From Allobosea vaviloviae (GTDB lineage: Bacteria; Pseudomonadota; Alphaproteobacteria; Rhizobiales; Beijerinckiaceae): a stretch of 64,000 nucleotides of DNA. Under the pieces are notes generated by a model. The model ran no database searches. It was not told the DNA's origin and saw only the letters and a list, made by a program, of their open reading frames with translations. A program made the position numbers and the translations under genes. The stretch spans positions 1-64,000 of the forward strand of contig NZ_LGSZ01000060.1 in the NCBI RefSeq assembly GCF_001298265.1, given 5' to 3'. Shown here piece after piece: positions 17,499-27,776 of this stretch (its first letter is position 1; every line of letters starts with the position of its first letter).

Positions 17499-18752
17499 GT
17501 GAAGACAGATCGTGCAGGCTCCGCCCGCGTCCCGCTCGACGCGCTCAACTTCTTCCTGGCCGATGTGCGAGACGGGCTTGGGCCCTATCTCGCGATCTAT
17601 CTGCTGACTGTGCAGAAATGGGATGAGGCCTCGATCGGCTTCACCCTGTCGGCGGCGGGCATCGCCGGAATCATCGCCCAGACGCCCGCCGGAGCGCTGA
17701 TCGATGCGACCCGCGCCAAGCGCGCCATCCTGATCGCAGCTGCGCTGGCCATCACGATCTCCTCCCTGGCCATCCCGGTGTTCCCGAGCCTTGCACCTGT
17801 CGCGATCCTTCAAGCATTGTCGGGCGTGGCGGGAGCGGTGTTCCCGCCTGCGATTGCCGCGGTGACGCTCGGGATCGTCGGGCCCAAGGCGTTCGCGCGC
17901 CGGATCGGGCGCAACGAGGCTTTCAACCATGCCGGCAATGCCACGGCCGCGCTGCTGGCGGGCGGTTTTGCCTACGGGTTCGGCCCCATCGCCGTGTTCT
18001 GGCTGATGGCGGGCATGGCGCTTGCCAGCATCGTGGCCACATTGAGCGTTCCCGCCGACGCGATCGACCATGACGTCGCGCGCGGCTTGCACGGCAAGAC
18101 GCAGGACGATGCCGCCAAGCCGTCGGGCCTGGGGGTGCTGCTCGCCAACCCGCCGCTGCTCGTCTTCGCGGTCTCGACGACGCTGTTCCACTTCGCCAAC
18201 GCAGCGATGCTGCCGCTGGTCGGGCAGAAGCTGGCGCTGGCCAATCCCGAACTCGCCACCACGCTGATGTCGGCCTGCATCGTCGCGGCGCAGCTGGTCA
18301 TGGTGCCGGTCGCGCTGATCGTGGGCGCCAAGGCCGACATCTGGGGTCGCAAGCCGATCTTTGCCGTGGCGCTGGCCGTGCTGTGCATCCGCGGCCTGCT
18401 GTATCCGCTGTCCGACGATCCTTATTGGCTCGTGAGCGTGCAGCTGCTCGACGGCGTTGGGGCCGGCATCTTCGGTGCGCTGTTTCCGCTGATCGTCGCA
18501 GACCTGACGCGTGGCACTGGACATTTCAACGTCAGCCAGGGAGCGATTGCGACCGCCCAGGGTATCGGCGGGGCGCTGAGCACGTCGGTCGCCGGCGCGA
18601 TCGTCGTCGGTGCTGGATACAGCGCGGCCTTCCTGTTCCTCGGCGCGGCCGCCGGCATTGGATTGATCGTGCTGCTGGTCTTCATGTCGGAACCGGCGAA
18701 GGCCGACGCCCTACCGCCCGGCCACGCCGTTGAGACGCTGCCGGCTGCGTGA
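17499..18752 (+). CDS. Major facilitator superfamily transporter
   Basis: A 417-aa inner-membrane protein with about 12 hydrophobic segments, split by a charged central loop (HDVARGLHGKTQDDAAKPS) between helices 6 and 7 as in MFS carriers. The N-terminal half has DALNFFLADVRDGLGPYLAI and GALIDATRAKR, the loop 2-3 region of the family. The GTG at 17499 is preferred because GGCAGGG lies 9 bases upstream; a TTG six codons earlier is possible. The substrate cannot be told. It sits alone between NDUFA12 and DUF2155, a place where related genomes usually have no transporter. Confidence 0.85.
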   Translation: MKTDRAGSARVPLDALNFFLADVRDGLGPYLAIYLLTVQKWDEASIGFTLSAAGIAGIIAQTPAGALIDATRAKRAILIAAALAITISSLAIPVFPSLAPVAILQALSGVAGAVFPPAIAAVTLGIVGPKAFARRIGRNEAFNHAGNATAALLAGGFAYGFGPIAVFWLMAGMALASIVATLSVPADAIDHDVARGLHGKTQDDAAKPSGLGVLLANPPLLVFAVSTTLFHFANAAMLPLVGQKLALANPELATTLMSACIVAAQLVMVPVALIVGAKADIWGRKPIFAVALAVLCIRGLLYPLSDDPYWLVSVQLLDGVGAGIFGALFPLIVADLTRGTGHFNVSQGAIATAQGIGGALSTSVAGAIVVGAGYSAAFLFLGAAAGIGLIVLLVFMSEPAKADALPPGHAVETLPAA

Positions 18753-18848
18753 GCCGTGCGAACACGCGCCCTTTTTCCGCTGCGATTGACGTGTTAATGC
18801 CGCCCGTCGCGGCTCGCCCGCGCCCTCGCAGAGATTCGCAAAGCTGCC

Positions 18849-19499
18849 ATGCCGTCGCCCCATCGCTTTCCGGTCCTGGCCGGCCTGGTCTCGACCACGC
18901 TCCTGTCGCTCGCCCTGTCCGGCCCCGCTGCCGCCGACCGGATCCGTAACCCGACGGCGGTCTTCGCCGGGCTCGACAAGATCACCGGCCGGATCATTTC
19001 GTTCGAGGTCGCGGTCGACGAGACCGTTCAGTTCGGCGCCTTGCAGTTGACGCCGCGCGTCTGCTGGACGCGGCCGCCGACTGAGGCGCCGCAGACCACG
19101 ACCTTTACCGAGGTCGACGAGGTCACCTTCAATAACGAGTACCGGCGCATCTTCACCGGCTGGATGTATGCGTCGAGCCCGGGTCTGCATGGTGTCGAAC
19201 ACGCGATCTATGACGTCTGGTTGACCGACTGCAAAGGCGGCACTGAGCTGGTGGTCGATCCCAAGGAGCCGGAGGCGCCGGTCGCGGAAGAGCCTCGCCG
19301 GCCGCGCGCAGCCCCGGCGCGTGATGTGAACCAGCAGCCCGGCCTGCAAGGCGGGCGCGACGACGGTCTGACGCCGCCAGGCCAGCGCATCGATGTCCAG
19401 CCGCCGCGGGGCGTGCCGGTGGCGCCGGCCCAGGCGCCGCGCCAGCGCTATTTCCCGACGAACCCGGCACCGGGCCGCGATCCCGCCGGGAGCAACTGA
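18849..19499 (+). CDS. DUF2155 domain secreted protein
   Basis: A 216-aa protein with a Sec signal peptide (hydrophobic core LVSTTLLSLALSG, cleavage after PAAA). The mature part carries the DUF2155 pattern TAVFAGLDKITGRIISFEV, LTPRVCWTRPPTEAPQ, FTGWMYASSPGLHGVEHAIYD and a second cysteine in WLTDCKG, which may pair with the first. The tail from about 135 is Pro/Arg-rich and of low complexity. The function is unknown. In alphaproteobacteria it commonly lies next to aat and the NDUFA12 gene, as here. The end converges on aat with a 10-base gap. Confidence 0.88.
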   Translation: MPSPHRFPVLAGLVSTTLLSLALSGPAAADRIRNPTAVFAGLDKITGRIISFEVAVDETVQFGALQLTPRVCWTRPPTEAPQTTTFTEVDEVTFNNEYRRIFTGWMYASSPGLHGVEHAIYDVWLTDCKGGTELVVDPKEPEAPVAEEPRRPRAAPARDVNQQPGLQGGRDDGLTPPGQRIDVQPPRGVPVAPAQAPRQRYFPTNPAPGRDPAGSN

Positions 19500-19509
19500 G
19501 CCTGGAAAC

Positions 19510-20190
19510 TCAGGCGCTTGCGAGCGCCGCCAGCGCCTCAGACCCGCTGACATACTGTCCCGGTGGCCAGGCGCGCCAGTTGGCAGGCACCGCGATCGCC
19601 TGCTCCAGCAGGCCCTGATAGGCCGCGCGCGGGACCTCCTGCGTGCCGAACTGCGCGAGATGCGTCGTCTGGAACTGCGCGTCGAGCAAGCGGTAGCCGC
19701 CATGCCTGAGCCGGGCGACGAGATGGACCAGCGCGACCTTCGAGGCGTCGGTCTGCCGGTGGAACATGCTTTCGCCGAAGAAGGCGCCGCCCAGCGACAT
19801 GCCGTAGAGCCCGCCGACCAGGCGGTCGTCCTGCCAGCATTCGACCGTGTGGACGTGGCCGAGCGCGAACAGGGCTCCGAAGACCTCGCGGATGCGGCTG
19901 TTGATCCAGGTGTCGGGCCGGTCGTCCCTTGCCTCGGCACAGGCAGCGATGACCGCCTCGAAGGCCGTATCGACCCTGATCTCGAAGCGGTCCGAGCGCA
20001 CCGTGCGGGCAAGCCGCGAGGACAGATGGAATCGGTCGAGCGGGATGACGCCGCGCAACTCAGGCTCGACCCAGAACAGGTTGGGATCATCCGCCGCCTC
20101 CGCCATCGGGAAGATGCCGGCGGCATAGGCGCGCAGCATGATCTCCGGGGTGATCTCGGGCGTGCGGACGGGAATGGAACGGGCCTTCAT
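19510..20190 (-). CDS. aat: Leucyl/phenylalanyl-tRNA--protein transferase
   Basis: A 226-aa enzyme that transfers Leu or Phe from aminoacyl-tRNA to N-terminal Arg or Lys of proteins, creating N-degrons for ClpS/ClpAP. Family motifs are [74 protein letters not shown] and [15 protein letters not shown]. The ATG at 20190 is chosen because the residues upstream of it are encoded by a dispersed palindromic repeat and do not resemble the family. Confidence 0.95.
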   Translation of the reverse strand: MKARSIPVRTPEITPEIMLRAYAAGIFPMAEAADDPNLFWVEPELRGVIPLDRFHLSSRLARTVRSDRFEIRVDTAFEAVIAACAEARDDRPDTWINSRIREVFGALFALGHVHTVECWQDDRLVGGLYGMSLGGAFFGESMFHRQTDASKVALVHLVARLRHGGYRLLDAQFQTTHLAQFGTQEVPRAAYQGLLEQAIAVPANWRAWPPGQYVSGSEALAALASA

Positions 20191-20240
20191 GGCGGCAGGG
20201 GAGCGCGGGACAGGGCGGGAGTCAAACACGGAAGGCGCCG

Positions 20241-20325
20241 CGTCATGGTCGGGCTTCACGCGACCATCTCAGGACGAGACGGCGCATTCCTGCACGAGAT
20301 GGCCGGGTCAAGCCCGACCATGACG
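20241..20325. repeat. Dispersed intergenic inverted repeat (copy 1)
   Basis: CGTCATGGTCGGGCTT at 20241-20256 pairs with AAGCCCGACCATGACG at 20310-20325, with further partial pairing (GACCATCTC / GAGATGG) inside. Related arms occur at 35188-35265 and 36479-36592. The repeat lies between aat and accC on their shared strand. Confidence 0.7.
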
Positions 20326-20333
20326 GAAGCGGC

Positions 20334-21698
20334 TCAGCCCTCGCTGGCTTCGTCCATGCCACCGGCGGCCAGGAATTTCTCCAGCCAGTGGATGTTGTAG
20401 TCGCCGTTCAGGATGTCGGGGTTGCGCACGAGCGTGCGGAACAGCGGCAGGGTCGTGTCGACGCCGTCGACGACGAACTCGTCGAGCGAGCGGCGCAGGC
20501 GCATCAGGCATTCGGCCCGGTTGCGGCCATGCACGATCAGCTTGCCGACGAGCGAATCGTAGTGCGGCGGGATCGTGTAGCCCTGATAGGCCGCCGAATC
20601 GACGCGGACGCCGAGGCCGCCCGGCGTATGGAACGAGGCGATCTTGCCCGGCGAAGGGCGGAAGGTCGCGTGATGCTCGGCATTGACGCGGCACTCGATG
20701 GCGTGGCCCTCGATGACGACGTCCTTCTGCTGGATCGAGAGCGGCGCGCCGGCCGCGATCCGGATCTGCTCGTTGACGAGGTCGATGCCGGTGATCATCT
20801 CGGTGACCGGATGCTCGACCTGGATGCGCGTGTTCATCTCGATGAAATAGAACTCGCCCTCCTCGTAGAGGAACTCGATCGTGCCGGCGCCGCGATATTG
20901 TAGCTTGGACATGGCCTCGGCGCAGATCTTGCCGATCCTGTCGCGCTCGCCTGCGTTCAGCGCGGGCGAGGGACCTTCCTCCCAGACCTTCTGGTGGCGG
21001 CGCTGCAGCGAGCAGTCGCGCTCGCCGAGATGGATCGCGTGGCCCCGGCCGTCGCCCAGGACCTGGATCTCGATATGGCGCGGCTTTTCGAGATATTTCT
21101 CGATATAGACCGCGTCATCGCCGAAATTGGCCTTGGCCTCGGTGCGCGCGGTCGAGAGCGCAACCGACATCTCGTCCTCGCTGCGCACGACCTTCATGCC
21201 CTTGCCGCCGCCGCCGGATGCCGCCTTGATGATGACGGGGAAGCCGATCTCGGCTGCGATCTTCAGCGCCTCGCCATCATCGGTGACGCCGCCCTCGGAT
21301 CCGGGCACGCAGGGGATGCCGAGCGCCTTGGCGGTGCGCTTGGCCTCGATCTTGTCGCCCATCGAGCGGATATGCTCGGCCTTGGGGCCGATGAAGGTGA
21401 TGTTGTGCCGGTCGAGGATCTCGGCGAAGCGGGCGTTCTCCGAGAGAAATCCGTAGCCGGGATGGACCGCGTCGGCCCCGGTGATCTCGCAAGCCGCGAT
21501 CAGGGCGGGGATGTTGAGATAGCTCTCGCGCGCGCTCGGAGGGCCGATGCAGACGCTCTCATCCGCAAGTCGCACATGCATGGCGTTGGCATCGGCGGTG
21601 GAGTGCACCGCGACGGTGGCGATGCCGAGTTCCTTCGCCGCGCGCAGCACGCGCAGCGCGATCTCTCCCCGGTTGGCGATCAGGATCTTGTCGAACAT
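20334..21698 (-). CDS. accC: Acetyl-CoA carboxylase, biotin carboxylase subunit
   Basis: A 454-aa ATP-grasp enzyme that carboxylates the biotin on AccB, the first half-reaction of malonyl-CoA synthesis. [20 protein letters not shown] is the standard N-terminus, which fixes the start at 21698. The ATP-binding loop [10 protein letters not shown] (161-170), [47 protein letters not shown] and the C-terminal [12 protein letters not shown] are all present. It is 26 bases downstream of accB on the same strand; the two form the usual accBC operon. Confidence 0.97.
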   Translation of the reverse strand: MFDKILIANRGEIALRVLRAAKELGIATVAVHSTADANAMHVRLADESVCIGPPSARESYLNIPALIAACEITGADAVHPGYGFLSENARFAEILDRHNITFIGPKAEHIRSMGDKIEAKRTAKALGIPCVPGSEGGVTDDGEALKIAAEIGFPVIIKAASGGGGKGMKVVRSEDEMSVALSTARTEAKANFGDDAVYIEKYLEKPRHIEIQVLGDGRGHAIHLGERDCSLQRRHQKVWEEGPSPALNAGERDRIGKICAEAMSKLQYRGAGTIEFLYEEGEFYFIEMNTRIQVEHPVTEMITGIDLVNEQIRIAAGAPLSIQQKDVVIEGHAIECRVNAEHHATFRPSPGKIASFHTPGGLGVRVDSAAYQGYTIPPHYDSLVGKLIVHGRNRAECLMRLRRSLDEFVVDGVDTTLPLFRTLVRNPDILNGDYNIHWLEKFLAAGGMDEASEG

Positions 21699-21724
21699 TT
21701 TCGGTTCGCCGCTCGCCGGTCCGG

Positions 21725-22183
21725 TCACTCGATCACCAGAAGCGGCTCGCCATATTCGACGGGCTGCCCATCCTCGACCATGATTGCGACGACCGTGCCG
21801 GCGCGGGGGGCGACGATGTCGTTGAAGGTCTTCATCGCCTCGACCAGCAGCACGCGCTCGCCCGCCTTCACCACCGAGCCGATCTCGACGAAGGGCTTGG
21901 CGTCGGGCGAAGGCCGGCGATAGGCGGTGCCGACCATCGGGGAGGGCACAGTGCCGGGATGGGCGGCGGCGGACTTGGCGTCGACCGCAGCGGCGAGAAC
22001 AGGAGCGGGAGCGGCGGCCAGGGCCGGGGCGGCTGCGGGAACCTGCACGGTCGCGGTGATCGTGCGGGCGACGCGGACGCGCAGATCGCCCTTCTCCACC
22101 TCGATCTCGGTGAGGTCGGTCTCGTTCAGGAGCTGCGCGAGTTCGCGGACCAGTTCGGGGTCGATGGGGCTTTTGGTCGCCAT
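21725..22183 (-). CDS. accB: Acetyl-CoA carboxylase biotin carboxyl carrier protein
   Basis: A 152-aa carrier whose biotin arm shuttles CO2 from AccC to AccAD. The C-terminal biotinyl domain has VEAMKTFND with the biotinylated lysine at 118 and ends [11 protein letters not shown]. The N-terminal helix ([20 protein letters not shown]) and the Ala/Pro-rich linker (about 48-75) are typical. Gene order aroQ-accB-accC is conserved in the order. Confidence 0.97.
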   Translation of the reverse strand: MATKSPIDPELVRELAQLLNETDLTEIEVEKGDLRVRVARTITATVQVPAAAPALAAAPAPVLAAAVDAKSAAAHPGTVPSPMVGTAYRRPSPDAKPFVEIGSVVKAGERVLLVEAMKTFNDIVAPRAGTVVAIMVEDGQPVEYGEPLLVIE

Positions 22184-22251
22184 GGCGGATTCACCGTCTT
22201 CGTGGTCTTGAGTGGGGCGCGGGGAGCGCCGCCGGGGATGAGAGATGCGGG

Positions 22252-22710
22252 TCAGCCCGCCGGTTTGGCCACCCGCTTCTGCAGAAGCGGAACGATCGCG
22301 TCGAAAGCAAGGTCGTAGCTCGCGACACCGAAGCCGCAGATCACGCCCACGCAGACCGGCGCCATATAGGAATGATGCCGGAAGTCCTCGCGGGCATGGA
22401 CATTCGAGACATGGACCTCGATCGCAAGCGCCTCGGTCCCCTTGATCGCGTCGCGCAGCGCAACCGAGGTGTGGGTGTAGGCGCCGGCGTTGATGATGAC
22501 GCCCGCTCCGCTCAGGCCCGCCTGCTGGATGAAGGTGACGAGTTCGCCTTCATAGTTGGTCTGCTTGAACGAGAGCTCGACGCCGGCGGCGGTCGCCTTG
22601 GCCTTCAGACGCTCCTCGACGCCGGCCAGCGTAACCGCGCCATAGGTCGCGGGCTCGCGGGTGCCGAGGAGATTGAGATTGGGACCATTGAGAACGTGGA
22701 CGGCGACCAT
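22252..22710 (-). CDS. aroQ: Type II 3-dehydroquinate dehydratase
   Basis: A 152-aa cytoplasmic enzyme of the shikimate pathway that dehydrates 3-dehydroquinate. The sequence follows the family throughout: [19 protein letters not shown] with the active-site tyrosine, [55 protein letters not shown] with the catalytic histidine, and [15 protein letters not shown]. It forms dodecamers in known cases. It lies 68 bases upstream of accB on the same strand. Confidence 0.97.
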   Translation of the reverse strand: MVAVHVLNGPNLNLLGTREPATYGAVTLAGVEERLKAKATAAGVELSFKQTNYEGELVTFIQQAGLSGAGVIINAGAYTHTSVALRDAIKGTEALAIEVHVSNVHAREDFRHHSYMAPVCVGVICGFGVASYDLAFDAIVPLLQKRVAKPAG

Positions 22711-22840
22711 GGCGCGCGTTGATTCCAGCGCCGCGCGGGGCGGCAGACGCCGCCCTCATAGACGCTACGGGCCGGCAGGGGAAGCCTGAGCGAGGTTTCG
22801 CGTCATGCCCGGGTGCGTTTCCGAGCATGATGCGGGAGCC

Positions 22841-23653
22841 TCAGCCGCTGCAGGTCGCCTTGCCGCATTTGCGCACGGAGTCGATCTTCTGCTTCAGTAC
22901 GGGCACGCCGACTGCGCCAAAGACCACCTCGTCGCCGACAATGAAGGCGGGCGTTCCCGTGAGGCCGAGCCTGTCCCCGAGCGCGACCGTGCCCTCGATC
23001 ACCGCCTTGGTCTGCGCCGAGCCCATGTCCTTCTTCAGGCGCTCGATGTCGGCGCCCGATTCTTTCGCAATTTCGAGCGCCTTGGCGCCGTTGACGCGGC
23101 CTTTCGTGGCCATCAGCTTGTCGTGGAAATCGAAATATTTCGCGCCCTGGAGCTGGGTCATTGCCGCGACCGCGACCCGGCTGGCCTCGACCGAATCGGG
23201 GCCGAGGATCGGGAAGTCCTTGATCACGACCTTGAGCTTGGGGTCTTCCTTGGCCAGTGCGCGGACATCCTCCAGCGCCCTTTTGCAAAAGCCGCAATTG
23301 TAATCCATGAACTCGACGATGGTGACGTCGCCCTGCGGGTTGCCCAAGATGGCCGACGTCGCCGGATCGATCAGGCTGGCCTTTTCCGCGGTAACGGCGC
23401 TGCGTTGCGCCTCGGCCTGGGCGACCGTGTTGCGACGCTCAAGCTCGACCATCGCCTCCTGGATCAGCTCGGGGTTCTGCAGCAGGGTTTCGCGAATCAG
23501 CGCGACCACCGCGGCTCGCTGCTCCGGCGTCAGCCCCGGTGCCGGAGCCTGAGCCAGCACGGGCGTCGTCGCCGCGGCGAAGCAGAGGCAGAGCGCCAGG
23601 CCTAGCGGCCGCAGCAGGATGCCGAGCCGGCGGGGCAGGGTGGGGGAAAGCAT
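22841..23653 (-). CDS. DsbA-family thiol-disulfide protein (periplasmic)
   Basis: A 270-aa secreted thioredoxin-fold protein. The signal peptide is long (LRPLGLALCLCFAAATTPVLA, cut near 34). An N-terminal helical region (about 40-95) precedes the DsbA fold, with the redox motif C120-G-F-C123 in FMDYNCGFCKRALEDV and the cis-Pro loop LTGTPAFIVGDEVVFG. Two further cysteines lie at the extreme C-terminus (KCGKATC). It resembles the alphaproteobacterial DsbA/ScsC-like group found beside aroQ; whether it acts as oxidase or isomerase is not clear. Confidence 0.9.
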   Translation of the reverse strand: MLSPTLPRRLGILLRPLGLALCLCFAAATTPVLAQAPAPGLTPEQRAAVVALIRETLLQNPELIQEAMVELERRNTVAQAEAQRSAVTAEKASLIDPATSAILGNPQGDVTIVEFMDYNCGFCKRALEDVRALAKEDPKLKVVIKDFPILGPDSVEASRVAVAAMTQLQGAKYFDFHDKLMATKGRVNGAKALEIAKESGADIERLKKDMGSAQTKAVIEGTVALGDRLGLTGTPAFIVGDEVVFGAVGVPVLKQKIDSVRKCGKATCSG

Positions 23654-23829
23654 GTCGTCATCCTTTTCGGTTCCGGCCCCGCGGCCGGAGGCGCGGCGTC
23701 TGCCGCAATGTCTGCCTCAGCTTCTCGGCCGTCATGCGGCAGCGGTCAATTCACAGCTTTGCCATCGGTTGCGGGCCGATGAAGGGTCGGCTACGCCCGC
23801 GGGCAGATAGGCCCCATGCGGACGAAGCG

Positions 23830-25032
23830 ATGCCACACCCAGATCCGAAGCCCGCGCTTGCGCCGCAGGAGCATCTCCAGCCGGCGCAGCGCGTCGCGCG
23901 CGTACAGCCCTTCATCGTCATGGACGTGATGAACCAGGCGGCAGCGATCGAGCGCGCTGGCGGCAGCGTCGTCCATATGGAGGTCGGCCAACCCTCGGCG
24001 CCGACGCCGGGCTCGATCCGCGCCGCCGCGGCGCGGGCGCTGGATCATGGCCGGATCGGATACACCCAGGCTCTGGGCACGGATTCGCTACGCTCTCGCA
24101 TCGCCAGGCATTATCGGGATGCTTACGGCGTCGATGTGGCGGCCGAGCGCGTGGTCGTCACGACGGGCTCGTCAGGCGGATTCATCCTGGCCTTCCTGGC
24201 CTGTTTCCAGCCGGGCGCACGCATCGCGATCACGGCTCCGGGCTATCCGGCCTATCGCAACATCCTGATTGCGCTCGGCTTCGAGCCCGTGGCGATCGAG
24301 GTCGGCCCCGAGACGCGTTTCGCGCTGACGCCGGAGCTGATCGCCCGCGCGCATCGCGACAAGCCGCTGGCCGGCGTGCTGACGATGAGCCCGGCGAACC
24401 CGACCGGCGTGGTCATGGCGCCAGATGCAATCGCGGCGGTCGCGGCGGAATGCCGTCGGCTGGGGCTCTGGTACATCTCCGACGAGATCTATCACGGGCT
24501 GACCTACGACCAGCCGGCGACGACGGCGCTTTCCGCCGACCCAGACGCGATCATCGTCAACTCCTTCTCGAAATACTACTGCATGACCGGCTGGCGTGTC
24601 GGCTGGCTGATCGTGCCGCAGCGGCTGGTCCGGACGATCGAGAGGCTGCAGCAGAATTTGTCGATCTCCGTGCCCTATCTCAGCCAGGTCGCGGGCGAGG
24701 CGGCCTTCGAGGCGACAGCCGAATGCGAGGTGATCAAGGCCGGCTATGCGGAGAACCGCGCCTATCTGCTGAAGGCACTGCCGGAGATCGGGCTGGGCGA
24801 CTTCCTGCCCGTCGACGGCGCGTTCTACATCTATTGCGACATGGGCCGCTATTCCAATGATTCCATGGCATTTTGCCGCGATATTCTCAACGAGGCCGGC
24901 GTCGCGATCACCCCGGGGCTCGACTTCGACGAGAGCCGGGGCGCACGCACGGTCAGGCTCTCCTTCGCGGGCTCGTTGGCGGAGTGCGAGGACGCCGTGT
25001 CGAGGCTCGGCGGCTGGCTGAAGCGCCGCTGA
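23830..25032 (+). CDS. PLP-dependent class I/II aminotransferase
   Basis: A 400-aa fold-type I aminotransferase. PLP-binding elements are visible: TTGSSGGFILAFLA (phosphate cup), TMSPANPTGVVM, YISDEIYHGLTYD with the PLP-ring Asp and Tyr, and VNSFSKYYCMTGWRVGWLIV with the Schiff-base lysine. The C-terminal arginine that grips the substrate carboxylate is in ARTVRLSFAGS. The start at 23830 follows GACGAAG and begins shortly before the conserved region. The amino donor is not predictable; the family includes aspartate, alanine and valine-pyruvate transaminases. It diverges from the DsbA gene. Confidence 0.9.
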   Translation: MPHPDPKPALAPQEHLQPAQRVARVQPFIVMDVMNQAAAIERAGGSVVHMEVGQPSAPTPGSIRAAAARALDHGRIGYTQALGTDSLRSRIARHYRDAYGVDVAAERVVVTTGSSGGFILAFLACFQPGARIAITAPGYPAYRNILIALGFEPVAIEVGPETRFALTPELIARAHRDKPLAGVLTMSPANPTGVVMAPDAIAAVAAECRRLGLWYISDEIYHGLTYDQPATTALSADPDAIIVNSFSKYYCMTGWRVGWLIVPQRLVRTIERLQQNLSISVPYLSQVAGEAAFEATAECEVIKAGYAENRAYLLKALPEIGLGDFLPVDGAFYIYCDMGRYSNDSMAFCRDILNEAGVAITPGLDFDESRGARTVRLSFAGSLAECEDAVSRLGGWLKRR

Positions 25033-25126
25033 GAGGCGTCCCGCGCATACCCTTGCAAAGGACGTTGCGTCACCGTCATTGTCTCGCCGGGCGGCAACGG
25101 GGTCGCGACGGAATCGGGCGGGAATA

Positions 25127-27400
25127 ATGGTGCAAAACGCGGTTCGGCAGGCGGTGCGACCGGGCATGGTGCGATCGCTCGCTGGCGTGGTCCTGTTGGC
25201 GCTGTGCTGGCTGGCGCCCGGTCCGACGAAGGCGCAGACCGATATGCCGGTGACGCTGACGCTACGCGGCGACGAGACGCCCGAAACCATCCGCAAGCTG
25301 GTCGATTCGCTCTCCGCCGGCGGCCGCAGGGTCGAGATCAGGCTGGGTGGCGCCGGGGCTGCCCTGGCGCCTTCGCCCTCCATCGCATCGCCTGCGTCGC
25401 CGCCTGCATCGGCCGGCGCGTCGGCGTCATCGACCGAGTCGGGCGTCGAGGCGATCTGGGACCATTTCGTCGAAGGCTTCGACCATGGCAACGCGGCCAT
25501 TCCACATGTCGTGGATCTGCCGAGCGATTGGGGCCGGGCCTGGGCCACAAACCGAAACGGGGCGACTGGGCCCTCGGCCGGTGTGCGCATCCTCGCGGCC
25601 GTCGCGGTCGCGCTGGCCGGCGTGGTGATCTTTCGCCTCGCGACCGCTGGCTGGTTTGCGCGGCGACTGGAGCCGGCCGGGCCTGAATTCACCGCGCGCC
25701 TCGTCGTCTCGGGTTACGGGTTGCTGCAGGACCTCGCCTGCATCGCGCTTGCGCTGGCTCTGGCGCGGCTGACGCGGGTGTTCTGGCTGCCCGACACGGA
25801 CCTCGCCATGTCGACCTTCCGGACCGCGGCGAACGGCGCGGCGATCGGCGCGACCTATATCGCCGTCGGGCGCTTTCTCCTGGCCCCGGGCGCGCCAGTT
25901 CGGCGGCTGTTGCCGCTGCCGCGCGCCGACCGGCATTTCTGGATCCTGACGGTTTACGCTGTCGTTACCCCGATCGCCGTCACCAGCGCACTGGTGCTCC
26001 AGGAGGTCGCGAGCAGCCGGCAGGGGCTGGCCGGGCTGGTGGCGCTCACCAGCACGGCGATCACGCTGTTCAAGGTCTGGTGGTTCTTCGATGCGCGCCG
26101 CGACCTGACCGTGCTGGTCCTGCGCTATGACCCCGTCCCGGGGCCGGGCCTGCGCCTGATGGCCGCGATCACGCCGTGGTTCTACATGGCCAGTGCCATC
26201 GCGATCTGGATGGTGGGGCGGGCGGCGCCGATGATGTCGGGGGGCGGGCGCTTCGTCGAAGCCGCCAGCCTCACCCAGATCATCATCGTGCTGGCGCCGG
26301 TCGTTGCGGTCGGCGTGACCAGCCTGATTGCGTGCCGACAGGCGATGCGCGCGGCCGCCGCGCCCCCGCCGCCGTTGACGCTGGCGGCCGGCACGGCAGT
26401 CCGCGCGGCGGCAGGCGGCGTCGTCTGGGTCGGCGGCCTATATGTCATGGCGAGCCTGTGGGCCGGTTTCCTGCTTGGAGTCAGCTCGGCCCAGTTCGCG
26501 GCGTTCACCCAAAGGGCAGCCGGTGCCGCGACCCTGGTCTTCCTTGGCTGGGTCGCCATCGTCTTCCTGCGCGCTTTCTTCGATGCCTATACGCCACAGC
26601 GCGTCGTCTCTGGTCCCCATGACGAGGACGCGGCCGTCGAGCCCAGCGTGCCGTCGCGGCTGGCGACCGTGATGCCCGTGCTGCGCGGGGTGGTGCTGGC
26701 TTCCGTCTTCGGTTTGACCGGGCTCGTCGTGCTGTCGCGGCTCGGGGTCGACATCGGCCCGCTGCTCGCCGGCTTCGGCATCCTGGGCCTGGCGATCTCC
26801 TTCGGCTCGCAGGCGCTGGTGCGCGACATCGTCTCGGGCTTCTTCTTCATGCTGGAAGATGCCTTCCGGGTCGGAGAATATGTCGATACCGGTCGGCTCA
26901 AGGGCACGGTCGAGAAAATCTCGCTCCGCTCGATGCAGATGCGCCACCAGAGCGGGCAGATCCATACCGTGCCCTTCGGCCAGATCCAGTCGCTGACCAA
27001 TGCGAGCCGCGACTGGGCGACGATCAAGTTCAACGTCCGGCTCGACCATTCGGCTGACATCGAGCAGGCCCGCAAGACCATCAAGAAGATTGGCCTGGCG
27101 CTGCTGGACGATCCCGAATTCGGGCCGAACTTCATCTCCCAGCTCAAGATGCAGGGCGTGGCCGACATCACCGACAGCGCAGTGGTCATCCGGCTGAAAT
27201 TCACGGCCAAGCCGGCGCATGCCTCGACATTGCAGCGCGAGGCGCTGAAGCGCGTCTATCGCGGGCTGAACGAGGCGAAGGTGCCGTTTGCCTCGAACGC
27301 CGTCACCGTGCGCGGGGGCGACGGCGGCGCGTCGGCGGGAGCGGCGGCTGCCATCTCGGCCGTGCCGCCACCGAGCCCGTTGGCGCCGGCCGCGGGGTAG
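25127..27400 (+). CDS. MscS-family mechanosensitive channel, large form
   Basis: A 757-aa inner-membrane channel that releases solutes on hypo-osmotic shock. It has a signal-like start (SLAGVVLLALCWLAPG), a periplasmic region with a Pro/Ala-rich stretch, about nine or ten membrane segments, and the C-terminal MscS core: LLAGFGILGLAISFGSQALV (pore helix TM3), RDIVSGFFFMLEDAFRVGEY, SLRSMQMRHQSGQIHTVPFG and a soluble vestibule. The extra N-terminal helices place it with the long, MscK/YbdG-like forms. ATG 25127 with GGGA upstream is the best start. It lies about 95 bases after the aminotransferase. Confidence 0.9.
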   Translation: MVQNAVRQAVRPGMVRSLAGVVLLALCWLAPGPTKAQTDMPVTLTLRGDETPETIRKLVDSLSAGGRRVEIRLGGAGAALAPSPSIASPASPPASAGASASSTESGVEAIWDHFVEGFDHGNAAIPHVVDLPSDWGRAWATNRNGATGPSAGVRILAAVAVALAGVVIFRLATAGWFARRLEPAGPEFTARLVVSGYGLLQDLACIALALALARLTRVFWLPDTDLAMSTFRTAANGAAIGATYIAVGRFLLAPGAPVRRLLPLPRADRHFWILTVYAVVTPIAVTSALVLQEVASSRQGLAGLVALTSTAITLFKVWWFFDARRDLTVLVLRYDPVPGPGLRLMAAITPWFYMASAIAIWMVGRAAPMMSGGGRFVEAASLTQIIIVLAPVVAVGVTSLIACRQAMRAAAAPPPPLTLAAGTAVRAAAGGVVWVGGLYVMASLWAGFLLGVSSAQFAAFTQRAAGAATLVFLGWVAIVFLRAFFDAYTPQRVVSGPHDEDAAVEPSVPSRLATVMPVLRGVVLASVFGLTGLVVLSRLGVDIGPLLAGFGILGLAISFGSQALVRDIVSGFFFMLEDAFRVGEYVDTGRLKGTVEKISLRSMQMRHQSGQIHTVPFGQIQSLTNASRDWATIKFNVRLDHSADIEQARKTIKKIGLALLDDPEFGPNFISQLKMQGVADITDSAVVIRLKFTAKPAHASTLQREALKRVYRGLNEAKVPFASNAVTVRGGDGGASAGAAAAISAVPPPSPLAPAAG

Positions 27401-27407
27401 GGCGAAT

Positions 27408-27761
27408 TCACGTCAGGAACAGCATCCCGAAGCCGATGGCGGTGATGCAGGCTCCGGCGAGCATCGCGAGACGCGTCGCCGACATCAGGGCAGCGACATC
27501 GAATCTACGGGCTGCTTTCTCGCGAGCGCTTGCAAGCGCCTCATCGCCGTACCGGCTGGCATAGAGGCCGGGCGTCATCTGCGGGCCGACAGGCCTGTCG
27601 TTCTCGAGGTCGACACGGACTGCGACGAACAGCACGAACAGTCCGAGGATGCCAACGCCGAGCCAGCCGACGATCCCGAAGGCCAGCCAGGCGATGCCGG
27701 CGAGGGCCATCAGGCACAGCCCTGCCAAGATAGAGCCCTCCAACCGACGCGGCGGCCGCAT
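27408..27761 (-). CDS. Small membrane protein of unknown function
   Basis: A 117-aa protein with two adjacent hydrophobic helices (SILAGLCLMALAGIAWLAFG and VGWLGVGILGLFVLFVAV), a soluble loop (RPVGPQMTPGLYASRYGDEA) and a third helix at the C-terminus (MLAGACITAIGFGMLFLT). The ATG at 27761 has a strong ribosome binding site, AGGAGGG 7 bases upstream. It is convergent with the MscS gene and lies downstream of rne beyond a terminator. I do not recognise a named family. Confidence 0.65.
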   Translation of the reverse strand: MRPPRRLEGSILAGLCLMALAGIAWLAFGIVGWLGVGILGLFVLFVAVRVDLENDRPVGPQMTPGLYASRYGDEALASAREKAARRFDVAALMSATRLAMLAGACITAIGFGMLFLT

Positions 27762-27776
27762 TGCCAGCCCTCCTGA